Shown piece after piece: positions 1 through 11,943 of a stretch of 64,000 nt of DNA. The position numbers and the translations under genes were made by a program. The notes beneath the pieces are model-generated. The model made no database searches. It had not been told where the DNA came from and worked only from the letters and a program-made list of their open reading frames with translations. Source of the DNA: Dermanyssus gallinae (lineage: Eukaryota > Arthropoda > Arachnida > Mesostigmata > Dermanyssidae); assembly GCA_003439945.1 (NCBI GenBank), contig QVRM01005398.1, positions 124,001 through 188,000 on the forward strand. Reading direction: 5' to 3'. The number at the start of each line of letters is the position of its first letter. Positions within the stretch are counted from its first letter, which is position 1.

Positions 1-568
1 ATGGAGAAAAAAAATGACGGCCCCTAAACAGTTAGTCGTATCAAAATACATGGGTCTACGGGCCTGCAGATCTTTTTACTTAAGACAGCGCTAACCCCGT
101 TGTTTATAGGAAATAGCACTAATCGCGTCATATGGCATTTAGGTACTATCGACGAAGTTGCACATTCTTCGCGTCTTCCACCTAAGCACTCAACCGCATA
201 AAGCCTGCATTTCCAAAACAGGTGCTAGGTTTACAAACCTCTAAAAATGTTGTTTCGTTAATTTAATGGACATCACCCCGTATATTCACATACGATTTTC
301 GCCCAATAGGCCCACAGTGAAGCAGAGCAGCCAGGACAAAATGGCATAAAGTTGACGTTTTCCAGCCCACTATTAGACCATACATTTTGCCGGACTGAGG
401 TCTTTCACGAAGCCAGGTGACATGTATGTTTGTAAATATTGTAACAGCTAGTGGGCAGGATATTATGGCTAAGTGTGCCACGCAATCACCTCAGTAGTCG
501 GACCGGAATGAAAATGTTAAATGTCTAGATTTTAAATTGAATTCAGCAAAACATGAAATAAAATTAAA

Positions 569-604
<36 letters not shown>

Positions 605-823
605 GATAGTTAAATTAATAAATGTACTTCATGCAATGCACTTGTGAAACTTGTCTTCAGTAACGTATAAATATATATATACGGAGCACATCAATAAAAT
701 GTCCGCCTGGCGCACTACTAGAGATCTTCACAACAGGACGACTGCACAGAGCTCACCTGCGACCAGTCATTCCTTACCCTTTATTACATGAATAAAGAAG
801 CCTTCTATTCTGTTCTATTAAAA

Positions 824-888
<65 letters not shown>

Positions 889-2890
889 CTGCCACAGACC
901 AGGCTTTTTTCAGGACTTTTGTTTGTCAAGCTTGTCAGTACTCAAAAGAACTCGTTAATTCTGAACTCTTGTTGGTAGTAATCGTCAGCAAGTATACACA
1001 AATACGGCAGTAATCAGTTGCGCTCTTCCCTACCCGAAAATAGCCCTCAATAATCGTTAACATATAGTATGTGCTACTTGTCAAATGAAAGCATTAGAGG
1101 TAAGCGACTCTAGTGGCATTTAGATCCACGTAAGGGGAGATCAACATCTATAGACTGACCGGAAAGCGGTCTTCTACTGATACTCAACTGGAGGGTTGTG
1201 TTCTACTTCGATATTATATTTGCTTATTGGTCACGACAAGCCGACATGCGGCCTCCTGTCTTGCGGCGTTATGGTTGGCTCGGTTGACAACCTTTCTCAT
1301 GCGTTGTTCGAACAGAAAAATCGTTGCTGGCACAAGTTGAATCTTATATGCCACTGGATGACAGATCCGTTCTAAACTGCCGTCTCTTGACAATGTCGTT
1401 GTTATTGATTCTTGTTATTGACTATGTTACCTTCATTATTGTTGATATATTGTTTTTGTGTTTATTGTTGTTGTTACTGCTGTTGTCGTTGTTGCTAATA
1501 GTGCTGTTGTTGTTTTTCTTGTTGTCATCGACGTAAAGACCACATTTTTGACGTCTCGTTGGCATGTTGTGGCTTAGGGTCGCCTCTGTTGGTCGGAATG
1601 AGGATTGGCGTTGCGGAATTGCCCTATGAAGCTGACGCTGTTCTTTTTGTCGACATCGCTTGACATGATGAGCGTCGTTTGCTGTCCCATCTGTTGACAG
1701 TGGGTCAGTCTAGTTCCCTTGCCGTCTGTGCCAAGGGTTTTTTCTCGCGTCTGTGTCCTCCCCCCTCTTTTTCTCTCTCTCTTTGTTGCTCTGCGGGTAT
1801 CTACACACATATCATGCTCGTTTAAGCAGCGACACACGACCGCCATCATTCGTCCATCGTGAATGTAAGAACAAGCGTTGTTATGATCTCAGCTCCTTCG
1901 TTTGTAGTGGCGGGAGGAGAGGAGGCGGCCGTGGTCGGGGGTTTAGAGGGCTGGAGGGAGAGCAGGGAACTGTTGATGTAGTGTGTGCGTAGATAAGATG
2001 GGCTGCGTTCTACGATGGGTCAACACCGTCCCCGGAGGGCAAATCTCTCTCTAACTGGCCAAGCAAGCAGGGTCTCGGTTACTGTAAGGAAAGCGCTGTT
2101 CCTCGTGGTCGACATCATCGAAGGTCATCATCGGTCAGAAGTCGCCAAGGAAGAGTTTCTCTTCAGCGCTTCTCTCGATGATGCTAGCATGATATATATA
2201 CAGACAGGGAGGGGAGGAGATGAGCTCGCACCGGTGACATCCCCCTTGTTCAAGCCTTATTGCTTGCCGTTGCCTATGTTGCTGCTGCTTGTTGGACGAC
2301 TTGGTCGTACTTCTGTGTCCAATCAGTATCAGCTTTTTCTACCAAGTACGAGCCCGTCAAGACAGTTAGTTCCTGACAGAACGCAGCCGGACATACGTGT
2401 GCGGGAACACGCGCAGTCTGCGGCATGCTATTGTCCTGACAGGAGTTTGTCGATAGCTAAGTTTGAGCCTCGTTCGTCATTGTTGCTGGCTGCTGTTGTT
2501 GTTGCTGCTGTGTCTGTTAATGTCGTTGTCGTCACCGCCATTACACGCTATTCTGTAGGTCCCAGCAGAAATACTAGGACGAAGGGGAGAGAGAGAGGGC
2601 AGAAGATGTAGGTGCCTTTGTTGTTTGCGTGTTTGGAAATGTATACGTTTGTTTATTTTATAGGCAAGGTACGCCGTGGCTCTAACGCCAGGTAGCGAAA
2701 CAAGAGCATGACACATTGGAGCAGGCGGGCAAGAAAATGTAAACAATGTATCGTTAGCAACTAAGACGCGCTCTTCATAATGATCATCCATTCAAAAACA
2801 AAGAAATCAAAATAAAATCTAAAAACAATATATATATATATATATATATGAAGAACTCGGTAAGGTCTTTGAAACTTCTATAATAGGCTA
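1..2890. other. No gene recognised; microsatellites and low-complexity blocks
   Basis: This stretch holds (TA)n tracts at 571-600 and 827-886, a TTG/GTT-rich block at about 1385-1535, and a GC-rich block at about 1740-2611. The longest open frame, 2015-2611 plus (198 codons), is rich in R, S, L and V and matches no family I know. Overlapping frames are open on both strands, which argues for base composition rather than coding. I do not annotate it as a gene. Confidence 0.6.
827..886. repeat. (TA)n microsatellite, about 60 bp
   Basis: An uninterrupted alternating A/T run. It is one of about 35 such tracts in the window. Others of 20-45 bp include those near 571, 2828, 4024, 10354, 11900, 15299, 16576, 18608, 22158, 23150, 23675, 25533, 28457, 32173, 40893, 41120, 50785, 51782, 51865 and 61165. 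Confidence 0.95.
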
Positions 2891-2998
2891 TATATATATA
2901 GTTTGTTCTAAAAGAAGATTTCGACAAAATTTTCACCAATTTATCCACAGTTTTATTGAATTTACAGTGAATCCATGCATTGAGACCCGCGCGTATTT

Positions 2999-3275
2999 TT
3001 AAGTTATATATGGCGATGCTTCAAGCATGGACGGAAGCGTGAACCGAAACGTCCTTCTTCCCCTTAATGTGTGTTCATTTAACAAAGAGGAAAACATCGC
3101 AGGGTGTCCAGTGAAATGACGCGTCACTCCAGATGCAACGATAAAGGCCTCAGTGTTTTCAGTCCGGTGACGCGGCGCATTGTCATGATACAGGAAGCGT
3201 CGCTTAAGGGACTCTTTAGAGCTCTTCAAAGTCAAATTTTGATAGACATTCTGCAGTATACCAATCGGTCGTCAC
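2999..3275 (-). mobile_element. Decayed mariner-family transposase, C-terminal half
   Basis: Mariner transposases are DDD-type enzymes that cut out and reinsert their own element at TA sites. The minus strand reads, in order: WYTAECL (the usual WYT..CLP block), KRRFLYHDNAPRHRT (the HDNA block with the second catalytic Asp), GVTRHFTGHPAMFS (a damaged form of the HPPYSPDLAP block), then NEHTLRGRR (usually K..LRG.RF). The order and spacing match the family. The N-terminal DNA-binding region and first catalytic Asp are not seen, and the frame breaks above about 3235 and near the LRGRR motif. No terminal inverted repeats are evident. It is a dead fossil and differs from the copies near 40.4 and 45.0 kb, which end in a different sequence. 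Confidence 0.8.
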
Positions 3276-3479
3276 TTTTATCATCTTCATTCAGTTCGAC
3301 CATTGACACAATTTCAGTCTTTAAGAAGAAGACGTCGCCTTACCAGGCGATTGCTAGTGCTTCTTTCATAATCCGTTGCAGGAAGTCCTTAATGGGCTTT
3401 GTCGTACAGATTTAAATTTCCACTTCTTTAACATTTATACACAATCCTCGGGGATGGTGGCTTTACTCTTGATGGTCGA

Positions 3480-4023
3480 TCGAATCCCTTCGAAACAATT
3501 TTGTGCGAATAATAATTAATTACTCAAAATGTATAAGGTCATTTATAGTACCGACACGCTTGTGTTCTTATATCGCTGTCTGGTGAAGAATCGACCCGAA
3601 TATTCCACTCAAACATCAATATAGATGACGCTGTTCCCCAGTGAATTGCTTGTTGTTAACTCGCACTTAAACAGCAGCATCTGCTTGATGCATTTGCGTT
3701 TTGGCCTTTACATAACATATGGGTCTAAAGTATTACCTTACTGCGGAAATAATTTTGTAAAACAAAGTTTGGACATCAGTGTTGCTTCCAAGTAGCTGCA
3801 GTTGTTGATCAATTGTAGTGCGTACCACTTAATCCTTAAGTTAATTGAGTCAATTTGAGCATAAGTTCCTTCTCTAGTGACGTGCATTACTTTGCTTTGA
3901 CACATTGATGTTCACATAATTTGTTTATTTGTTCTATATATTGATGGATAGGTGTGCGTAAACATCTGCATGGGCTGTACGCTAGAAGATGTTATATAAT
4001 GTACACATACAGCAATGAGTGCG

Positions 4024-4056
<33 letters not shown>

Positions 4057-5140
4057 GTGTACACCTGAATGGGCGAGTATAGTATAGGGTTAGTAGATAC
4101 GTAGGTGTATATGTGTGTGCAAAGCGATATCGAGACCTTTGGCTGGGCTCGAGTCGGAGGCGCTAGCTAGAGGGCAGGCACATAGCTAGCACTAAACCTC
4201 TATCGATGATGCTGTCTGCACCAACAGGTGTGAGTGAGGCGTCTCTATCGCTCTCGGGGGCGCTCTCGCTCTCTTTCTCTCTGTCCCTCAATGTATCTAT
4301 ACATCTGTCTGACTCACTCTGTTGTTGGACCTCTCGTCGATTCTTCCCGACACCTCGCCAGCACCCATCTCTGGCCGATCCGACACACACGAACGCTGTC
4401 GCTACTTGTTGTTGCTACCATTCGACGTACTGCTGCTCTGGCTACATACAGCTCGTACGACGGCTACGCCGCTATTATCTGCGATGTGTCAACTGCGAGT
4501 TGTACGTCAGATACCATTAAGTGTTCGGCGACAACTGCTGTCGTCGGCTGTGACGCACACTTTACCCCCCCCCCCCCCGCACCCCATTCCTCCCATTCCC
4601 TCCAGCACGCTCCCGCCGAATCGAACTGAGAACACGGAGGGTGGGAGAGGCGGAAGGGGGCAGGATCAAGTGCCCTCTACAATGCCGTCTCTTGCCCAGT
4701 CTCAGCCAGTGCCAGCTCGAAAGCAGGCATCCGGATTCCGAGAGCATCCTTCTCCGGTCTGCCAGCCCCGATCTGCCTGCAGACTCGCGCCGCTTTCACC
4801 GCTTTCTCTGGCACCTCCACCAACGTCATAAATTGAACACTTGACTAACCGATTGCCTTTGGCTTCGACTGCTCATTGTGTCATCAAAAACAACAACAGA
4901 GCATCAACAACAACAACAACAACAACAACGATCAGCAGTGTTGTGTGTAACGCAACAATGCCGATGTACTGATATCCACTGACAGCTGTCTAAATAGCTC
5001 ATATATATATATATATGAAGTTGAACCAAAATGTAACTTAAATATTACATCTATTCTGGTTGGTGGGCAGAAGGAGCAGGAGATGGCCCGTGATCCAGAT
5101 ACAAAGCCATTTACAATGCTAGAATCTAAAATGGGTATAT
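3480..5140. other. No gene recognised; (TA)n, pyrimidine-rich GC block, poly-C
   Basis: Unique AT-rich sequence up to about 4130, with a (TA)n tract at 4024-4049. A CT-rich, GC-rich block follows at about 4150-4850, with a 14-base C run at 4565-4578 and a CAA run at 4888-4930. Open frames of 104-169 codons overlap in several frames across the GC block. They look compositional (S, P and L rich), with no domain I can name. Confidence 0.6.
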
Positions 5141-5143
5141 GCA

Positions 5144-5800
5144 TTATATGCGTGCCTCTTCAGTTTGAATTATGGGATTATTTTCTGAATCGAACTTATT
5201 TACGCTGCAATCATTGTAATTTACGTCATAAATATGTTTCTTTTCAAGCCGCCCAAAGCCTGTTAAACTAGCCCAAAAAGCGGGGTCTTCTGCTAATAAT
5301 CCGACACAATGCTTCAGCTTAAAATAACCATATTTTTGGTAATAATATAATATGGGCGGTGTGTGGGCGAAACGAATCGAGTTCGTCAGGCTGACGCCTA
5401 AAGGACTCTTGAGGCGGGACTTTGTTTGTGCCTGGAAATTATCCCACGCCGATTGCTTTCTCTCGTCTCGTTTTCTAGACCTGAGTCGCCAAAGGTGAGC
5501 TTCCATTCCTCTATGGCTTTGTCTTGACAAGCTTCTGGGGATCTGTCCCGAGGAGGGCTCGAACAAGCCCCTGGCACCCGAATGTCGGCAAGAGAAATCC
5601 AGGTAAAGCAAGTGCGAGTGTGCGAGTCCCCCCCCTCCAATTACATCTTTGCGGAAGCTCTTCAACTGGAACGTAACATCGTGAGGGGTGCATGCCGAGG
5701 TAAAGGTGTCTTCGGGCAGGAACAGATTCCAAAGGCTGTCGTCGGGGCAGGAGTATGCTTGCCAATGCTTGTCTACCACCGGCTGCACATAGCTAAGCAT
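5144..5800 (-). CDS. Unrecognised open reading frame, 218 codons
   Basis: This is one of the longest uninterrupted frames in the window. It stays open through an AT-rich 3' part (5144-5380), where stops would be common by chance. The predicted protein has a glycine-rich stretch near residue 55, a basic segment around residues 100-115 (RKRDERKQ), and a Tyr-rich piece near residue 150. It has no signal peptide, no clear membrane segment and no motif that I recognise. A shorter plus-strand frame (5582-5845) overlaps it, and the plus strand just downstream carries a decayed retroelement end, so this may be retroelement-derived sequence or chance. I propose no function. Confidence 0.15.
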   Translation of the reverse strand: MLSYVQPVVDKHWQAYSCPDDSLWNLFLPEDTFTSACTPHDVTFQLKSFRKDVIGGGGLAHSHLLYLDFSCRHSGARGLFEPSSGQIPRSLSRQSHRGMEAHLWRLRSRKRDERKQSAWDNFQAQTKSRLKSPLGVSLTNSIRFAHTPPILYYYQKYGYFKLKHCVGLLAEDPAFWASLTGFGRLEKKHIYDVNYNDCSVNKFDSENNPIIQTEEARI

Positions 5801-5934
5801 AAGGCAGAGTCACTGGCCAAGCTAAGGCTGGATCCAGGTAATTAGAAAAATAATTCAACATAGTGTACGCTCGGTAACTAGAGATGCAATGTCATGCTCC
5901 ATGGGATTATTGAAAACCTTGAATCTCCCACAAA

Positions 5935-6440
5935 GAAAGCGGCCATCTTGGCCGCTTGAGACACCTTGAACGGCGGATTCCTCAGGGCTCTCCCTTCGTT
6001 ACAGCTCGACACCATGCTGAACAATACTTCACTCCGCATGGTATTGGCTCTCAGAATTGCCAGGTCTATCTGCAAAATATACACCTACAAGGCATGTGGA
6101 AGAGGCCAGTGGAGAAGGGTGGCCTCCACATATTGAGCTGCATCAAGGGTCAAGACCGAACTCTTAGGCGCACCAAAATAAACGCAATAAAATAGCTCTC
6201 CGGCCGGCGGGAATGGCTGGAACCCAGACTGGGACCCAGCAGGCTAGAACCCGGGCTAGGACTCTATGACGATAGAGGGCCCGACGGTGTCACCATTCCG
6301 CTATGGAATAAAAGCAAATGCTTGGTTTGGGATGCGACAGTTTTCTGCACAGCCGCACCGTCTTATTTACGCCACAGTGCCACCGAAGAAGGATGGGTTG
6401 TGAAGTGGCGTAAACACCACAGTGGCGTAGTGGGGTAAAA
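5935..6440 (+). mobile_element. Retroelement 3' end with endonuclease-like C-terminal domain, decayed
   Basis: Read across several frames, the plus strand gives the conserved tail of a retroelement polyprotein that is widespread in invertebrate genomes. The blocks in order are KAAILAA and FLRALPS, then NTSLRMVLALRIARSIC (usually D..LR.avALRLG..iC), GLHILSCIKG (usually GlHgLsC), LEPGLGLYDDRGPDG and CLVWDATVFCTAAPSYL (usually PDG.tl.pw..g..LvWDaTv.dT.A.Syl). The PD...WDxT arrangement resembles the restriction-like endonuclease signature of R2-type elements; that link is inference. At least three frame changes and stops show it is dead. No reverse transcriptase core is recognisable upstream, so the copy is 5'-truncated. 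A second copy of the same domain lies at 53345-53900 on the minus strand. Confidence 0.7.
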
Positions 6441-7479
6441 ATAATTTCAGCCAAGATACCATTTCAATTCGATCGCGACAGATATAATGGGCCCGGTCAG
6501 TAAAAATACAAGAACATTTGTAAACAACTTAAGTGATCGAAAACGAGCAAGCACCAAGGGAATACACGTGAAGGCGAGTTTGAGTCTAAGGTAGCTGCTT
6601 TCACTTGCAGTTTGTGGAGGAACTGGCGCGTCGATGGACGGAGGGTAGCTCGGGCAAACCACTGAGGAATAAAGAGGGTCACACCTCAAAATGTTTCTAC
6701 TCTAACACATCACTAATAATAATAACAATAATAATAATGAAATTCATGTACACTTAATCCGTTGCAGTATTTTCTCAACCAAGTACGTCCTGCGCACAGC
6801 CTTACAACAAGTAAGGCGCGAACAATCCCCCGTGATGATCATGACATCAGATATTGGATAAAAAGTTTTCTACGCTTACTGTACTCTTTAAGGAGGATTA
6901 CCATAAGACGGCGCCAACAACAACAATAACAACAGCAACGGCAGCACCAATACCGACGCGAGCAACGTCTTACGAGCATCCCCGTCGCGTTGCTTTACAG
7001 CTATGAATGTTTCGCCGAGGCAATGCTTACTCAACCTCCTGTGAGGTAAGTCAAGGCAAGCTTCGTACTGCCGAATTCTGGCGCGCGCGCGATTTCTCAT
7101 TCTTACCCTCTGTGTCTTCCCGGTGGTCGAACTTTACCAACTTTTGGCACAGATATTGCTAAACTGCCCTAACGCACCTAGGGCAGCAATATGCTAGTGT
7201 TAGCAATGAGTCGAGCGAGGCAGTGGAACACGGCAAAGACGGCAAAAATAAACATATTGTACTATTAATCCCGAGCGTTCGGGAGTGCTTTCGGGCCGAA
7301 GTCAGTCCACTGAGGCTTGCAGTGAAGGGACAACAGCAGCATCAGCAGCCGCAGCAAGCCATTCCTGCCATATTCATAACACACACACAAGAACCTGGGG
7401 ATCAAGATTCGCTGCGGGTCTCATTCTGTGGTGCACGCGACAAGCCCAATCTTACTAAACTCCTACCCAAAAGTAGTAG
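6441..7479. other. No gene recognised
   Basis: Mostly unique sequence. A good 5' splice-site-like string, GAGGTAAGTC, sits near 7047-7056 on the plus strand, but no exon can be supported beside it. A CAA-rich run lies near 6915-6945 and CAG/CAA-rich sequence near 7330-7360. Confidence 0.5.
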
Positions 7480-7553
7480 TAGCCTATGAAGCAATGCAAA
7501 AAGCAGTCCCGTGGACGTTAAGTCTTGGCTGGGGGCCAGCCCGAAAAGTATTA

Positions 7554-7555
<2 letters not shown>
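7480..7555 (+). mobile_element. SINE B tail fragment
   Basis: It matches only the 3' body of the SINE B family: CTATGAAGCAATGC, then CCCGTGGACGTTAAGTCTTG, then GGCTGGGGGCCAGCCCG and AAAAGTATT. The tRNA-like head is missing or too diverged to call. The tail hairpin GGCTG/CAGCC is intact. The fragment runs straight into the (TA)n tract that starts at 7556. Confidence 0.75.
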
Positions 7556-7593
<38 letters not shown>

Positions 7594-7596
<3 letters not shown>

Positions 7597-10330
7597 GTCG
7601 TAAGAAAAGTGGTAATACCTGGATACAAAAGGTTTGTGTGTGTGAGATAAAGATAGTGCGCCTTGTTTACAGTGCTAAAGGTTCTCAGGCTGCCTAGGCA
7701 CCACAGAACAAGTTAACATAGCCGAGATTGATTGCGTTTCGACCCGTGCTAGACCATGGTACTTTTCACCACGTACCCCTTTGTATAATAAGTGATAAGC
7801 AATAAGTGTAACAAGTGTAATAAGTAATAAGTGATACTTTGGTTTGGGATATGCTATGTTTGCGACAACAGCCGCATTCTTTTTCGAGTACCGTACAGAG
7901 TGTAGAATTTAAGTGTAGAAAATTTTGTTATTACTAAGAGCTCGTTTTTGTATAACACAAGAACCTGTTACGTGAAAAAGAAGTAAGTAATAATGAGCTT
8001 CGTTTGGTCACTGTCTTCATCTGTACGCCAGTTTATACTTCAAGCGAAGGAACAATTCACTAACACAAGATGCTAACACGAAAGCGTAAGTGGTTTCTCC
8101 TAACCACGAAAACTGCGTCGGCTTAAGCTTCTTGTACTACTTGTTAAACCTTCTCTTCACGTATGTTCATGTATGCTTCTTGTAGCACTTGAATGTACTT
8201 GAAAGTAACAGTAATGAAGTTGTCGGCATAGCGCTATGTCACTATCCTTACCTCAAAGAGTACAGGAGACGCTACAAGAGTTTTACGTCTATATTTTGGA
8301 GTAGAGAGTTGGATCTAAACATATAAACAGTAGGCCTATTTCGGAAGAATTGTGACATTTTGCGTGTACGTATTTGAGTTTTGTACGGTAGGGTTCCGAA
8401 GGGCTGCAAAGTCAGACAACCGATTTGGCAGTTTTTACGCTAGAATATCTGAACTTTATTTGCTTATCGAGCTCTTTGTAGAGTATCACGTTAGGGGCAT
8501 ATCTATATTCGTAAATGTGGTTTGACTTGAGAAAAACCAGGCTGCAATGAGAGCAAAACCGACTTCATATATTTTTTTATTGGATATCTATTCTTTTAGC
8601 TCTAATGTTCAAGTCAACGATTTAATTTACATAGCCTAATGTAGATGGGTAAAGTACGTGGCCAAAAATATAAAGGAATAACAAGTTAGAAGCAACGATC
8701 GCAATGCGGGCGTCCCAAAGCACCATTGCGGCCCGGACTAGCAGTTAATGCCTAATGGGGAAACACCCGTTTCGTCCGATCAATCTCGAGGGAAACGAAG
8801 CCATGTGCTCATAGTTCTGACCGCAAGATATTGGTACACAAAAGTTATAAATATGCATTTACCGAAGGTTATAAAGATGCATTTACCGAAGCATATAAAT
8901 TACATTTTATAGTGTATGGCGATGACGGACACAATGATAGCGATGATAATAAAGATCACGACGATAAAGACAAACACGACAGTAAGCATGTTCGGGATTG
9001 CTTCGGACAAGAACAACAAACTCCTTCGGGATTTAATTGGGGGCCCGATCACGTTCCCAAAGGACTTGGCTCAATTTATCACTCTGCCTATACTTCTGTA
9101 TACGGAAATTCAGTGGTCAGCGGATGAGTGGGGCTCTGGCATACAAGCAGTGCATTTAGACCGCGGTGATCGAACGTGTCTAGCGTACTAACAAACAGTT
9201 TTCTCTGCCTCGTGTCTTCCGACGATCGGCTTAGTCACCGAACGCAGCAAGATCAACTACACAAACAACACCAACACCAACAACAACAACAACACAAGAA
9301 CAATAGCAATGAGATTTGCTAATACCCACAGCAATGTTCTCTCATCAGAGCATGCCCTTAACCAACTCTCCTTTGCCAGCACCTCACCCCCCCCCCCTCC
9401 CCCGTAAGTAAGTAACCACCATCGAAGGAGGCCCACCCACCACCATCGAAGTGAAAAGCCAAAGGGCAGAGCAGTGCTGCAGAGTAACCAAGTGCAGCAC
9501 AGTGAAATCCCCCAGAGGAGTGCTGGCCCACCGTTACGTTACCTGAGGTCAGCCAACAATGTGAGAGCTCAATCTCCGCTGGTCTCAGTCATGGGGGAAC
9601 GCACACTCCCCAAAGCTGGTGCGTGCAGTAGCTGTGCTAAGCAGGCGGCAGCCCTTCATCAGTTGCCTCGGCCGCGAGCTGGAGGCGCCTACAACAGCGG
9701 GCCGTTTTGTTTAAACCTGCCCTTTTACTTACAGTTTGTTTGTGTCCGACCAAGTCAAGGACCTGGGCTGGCTGGCTTGCTCGCTTGCTGGCTCTCCCAA
9801 CCCGAAGCGCACCCATCCAGCTTAGCAGGATCACGCTACATCATGTCGTGCGTGTGTGTGTGTGTGTGTCAGTGAGTCTGTTTATGCTGTGTATGGACAC
9901 AACGTGCCGTAATAACAAACATACTGAGTACCGGCCTTGGTGACTGCGACCAGTGACGCGGGCTGCTGGCGGTTTGCCTCGACTCACCACCGGTAACCAA
10001 GGTCACCATCGAGTGCCCGCAAGCAAAAGCAGGCCGTAGCGGCAATTATGCAATTTGAAGCTAACCACACACACTAGATTAGCCGCCAATTAAGGAGTTC
10101 TCATCGTCCCCGCCCAGCCTCCTCCTCCTCCTCCTTCTCCACACCAGCCTCCACGTTCGCTATGTGTCCCTCTTATTACGCACACCACCGAAAAGTCCGA
10201 GCTGCAGTTTACCTAGCTTGTTATCATGATTATTCTTATTATTGTTATTGCACCAACAACTACTCATCATCATTCAAACCATGGATGGACATAACAGCCC
10301 CAAAACGTAACCACCTATGAAGGCAAGTTG

Positions 10331-10390
<60 letters not shown>

Positions 10391-10980
10391 TCCCAATCTT
10401 TTTATATATCTTTACTGGTGTGCTGTGAGTGTGTTTGAGTTTGGCGGGGACAGCGGACGTGACGTGCGCATCATTTTCGTCACAAAACAATTGCTTTGCT
10501 TTCACCATTCAATCAACATCGCAGCAGACAGACGAAAGGATACCACATGCACTCTGGCGCACTACCGGTGTGCTCTCTATGCGATATTTCGAAGTTCCTG
10601 GTAACACTTGAGCAACCTACAAGGAGGTGTCCCTCTTTCTTGTTAACGTATATACATAAGTGTACTCAATACGCGGGTAATACTTGGTTGTTTACACACA
10701 GGCAAGTCAAGTTAAGTCAAAAACAGCATTGTTAAAGAAACTTTTTAAGCGATCATAACTACAACAGTATAGTACACACAAGTGTGGACAAATTTGGAAA
10801 GTGTGCAACACTACGTTTCTTCGATATTGCAAATTGTGCTGTCAAGACTTTAGGGGGCCCAGGTAAAATTACTGTGGGGGGTTATTGCTGAGGTGCGCAA
10901 GTGTCTCACTCACAATCACTAGGATCAACGCTCGGTGATTTTTCCGGCAAAGGCTGTCATTAGATATACAACGCAATAAC
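7594..10980. other. No gene recognised; short tandem repeats and microsatellites
   Basis: AT-rich unique sequence to about 9250. It contains a degenerate AATAAGTG-type short tandem repeat near 7783-7842 and the 24-bp repeat at 8838-8907. A CAA run lies near 9255-9300, and a C-rich tract near 9386-9405 is followed by CCCGTAAGTAAGT, a donor-like string. The GC-richer block at about 9430-9870 has a 133-codon frame of unknown meaning and ends in a (GT)n run near 9850-9870. A (CT)n(TA)n compound microsatellite lies at about 10331-10386. Confidence 0.5.
8838..8907 (+). repeat. 24-bp tandem repeat, about three diverged copies
   Basis: The unit resembles AAGGTTATAAAGATGCATTT plus ACCG. Copies begin near 8840, 8864 and 8888, and the third has decayed. 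The 24-bp period keeps a reading frame open, giving YKYAFTEG, YKDAFTEA and YKLHF in a small plus frame at 8831-9127, followed by an Asp/Lys/His-rich run. Without homology this could be coding or simple repeat expansion. Confidence 0.7.
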
Positions 10981-11040
10981 GCCGGTCACTCTTAAATTGG
11001 TTTCATGGTTTCCAATTTAGACAAGGTGCATGCTCGATTG
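10981..11040 (+). mobile_element. SINE A body fragment
   Basis: GCCGGTCACTCTTAAATTGG, then TTTCATGGTTTCCAATTTAG and ACAAGGTGCATGC match the tRNA-unrelated body of SINE A, including its AAATTGG/CCAATTT inverted repeat. The tRNA-like head is absent here. A nearly full second copy lies about 340 bp downstream in the same orientation. Confidence 0.7.
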
Positions 11041-11379
11041 GTTTATAAGTGGCCATAATAGGGCAAAAAAAATGGGAAGCACAGATGTCTCAATAAAGGA
11101 AATTGTGCATTCACACCCCCCCCCACCCGTTGTTATAAGCAAATGCGGGCGGGTTGTCAAAACGCGCAAGATCTAAACTCAAAGAATGTGGATGATTTTC
11201 GGCACGGATACTCTGGAAAAGCGACTTGCTGCGGGATGAGTATAATGACGCTATAACAAAAAATGATTCTCTGCTGCATTGGCAGCTTAATTTCAGCTGA
11301 GAACCCTTTTTACGTAATGGTAATTTTCATTTTTGCAGATAAACTGTGTAAGAGTTTAGTGGTGTATCCGTATGTGTAC

Positions 11380-11552
11380 CGAGCAAGATGGCTTAGCGGC
11401 AAAGCTTTGCCTTGCAATCGGGAGGCCACTCTTAAATTGGTTTTCATGGTTCCCAATTTAATTAAGGTAAATGCCGGCGTGGATTAAAAATCAACTATGA
11501 CACGAACAAAAATCGTACACGGATATTCGCCTTACAGAACAACTACAAAAAA
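11380..11552 (+). mobile_element. SINE A, nearly full, internal deletion
   Basis: It starts CGAGCAAGATGGCTTAGCGG, which carries an A-box-like motif (TGGCTTAGCGG). The T-arm and B box seen in other copies are deleted: the anticodon-arm sequence joins directly to GGCCACTCTTAAATTGG. The body hairpin AAATTGG/CCAATTT, the GTAAATGCCGG and GTGGATTAAAA blocks and a short A-rich end near 11545 are present. Losing the B box should prevent RNA polymerase III transcription. Confidence 0.85.
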
Positions 11553-11896
11553 CACACAGATTTTGCAGACAGGAATGGCAGCCCACAAACGCATATATCT
11601 GCAACCTGCACTACTTTTTACAAGCTGCACTAGAGTCTATATTTCTCCCTTGCTCTCCGTTGATCTATCCCCCTCTCTCCCCTATTCTCTCTCTCTCTCT
11701 TTCGGCCTCATCCTAGACTCCCAGTAGAGTTTGATGGGATGGGCAGCTGATTTTCAAAAGTATGGGCATTATTTGCATTCGAAGCAACCTGTGGCGGCTC
11801 CCTGGTTGCATTCAGTGCTGTGTGGGTAGCCGGCTGTTTACAACAAAATCCCATTGCAACGGATCCACCACACACACATATGCACACATATTCACT

Positions 11897-11943
<47 letters not shown>

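Noticed and set aside
2015..2611. A 198-codon plus frame as a host exon
   Set aside because: No recognisable domain, GC-rich composition that opens frames on both strands, and no splice support.
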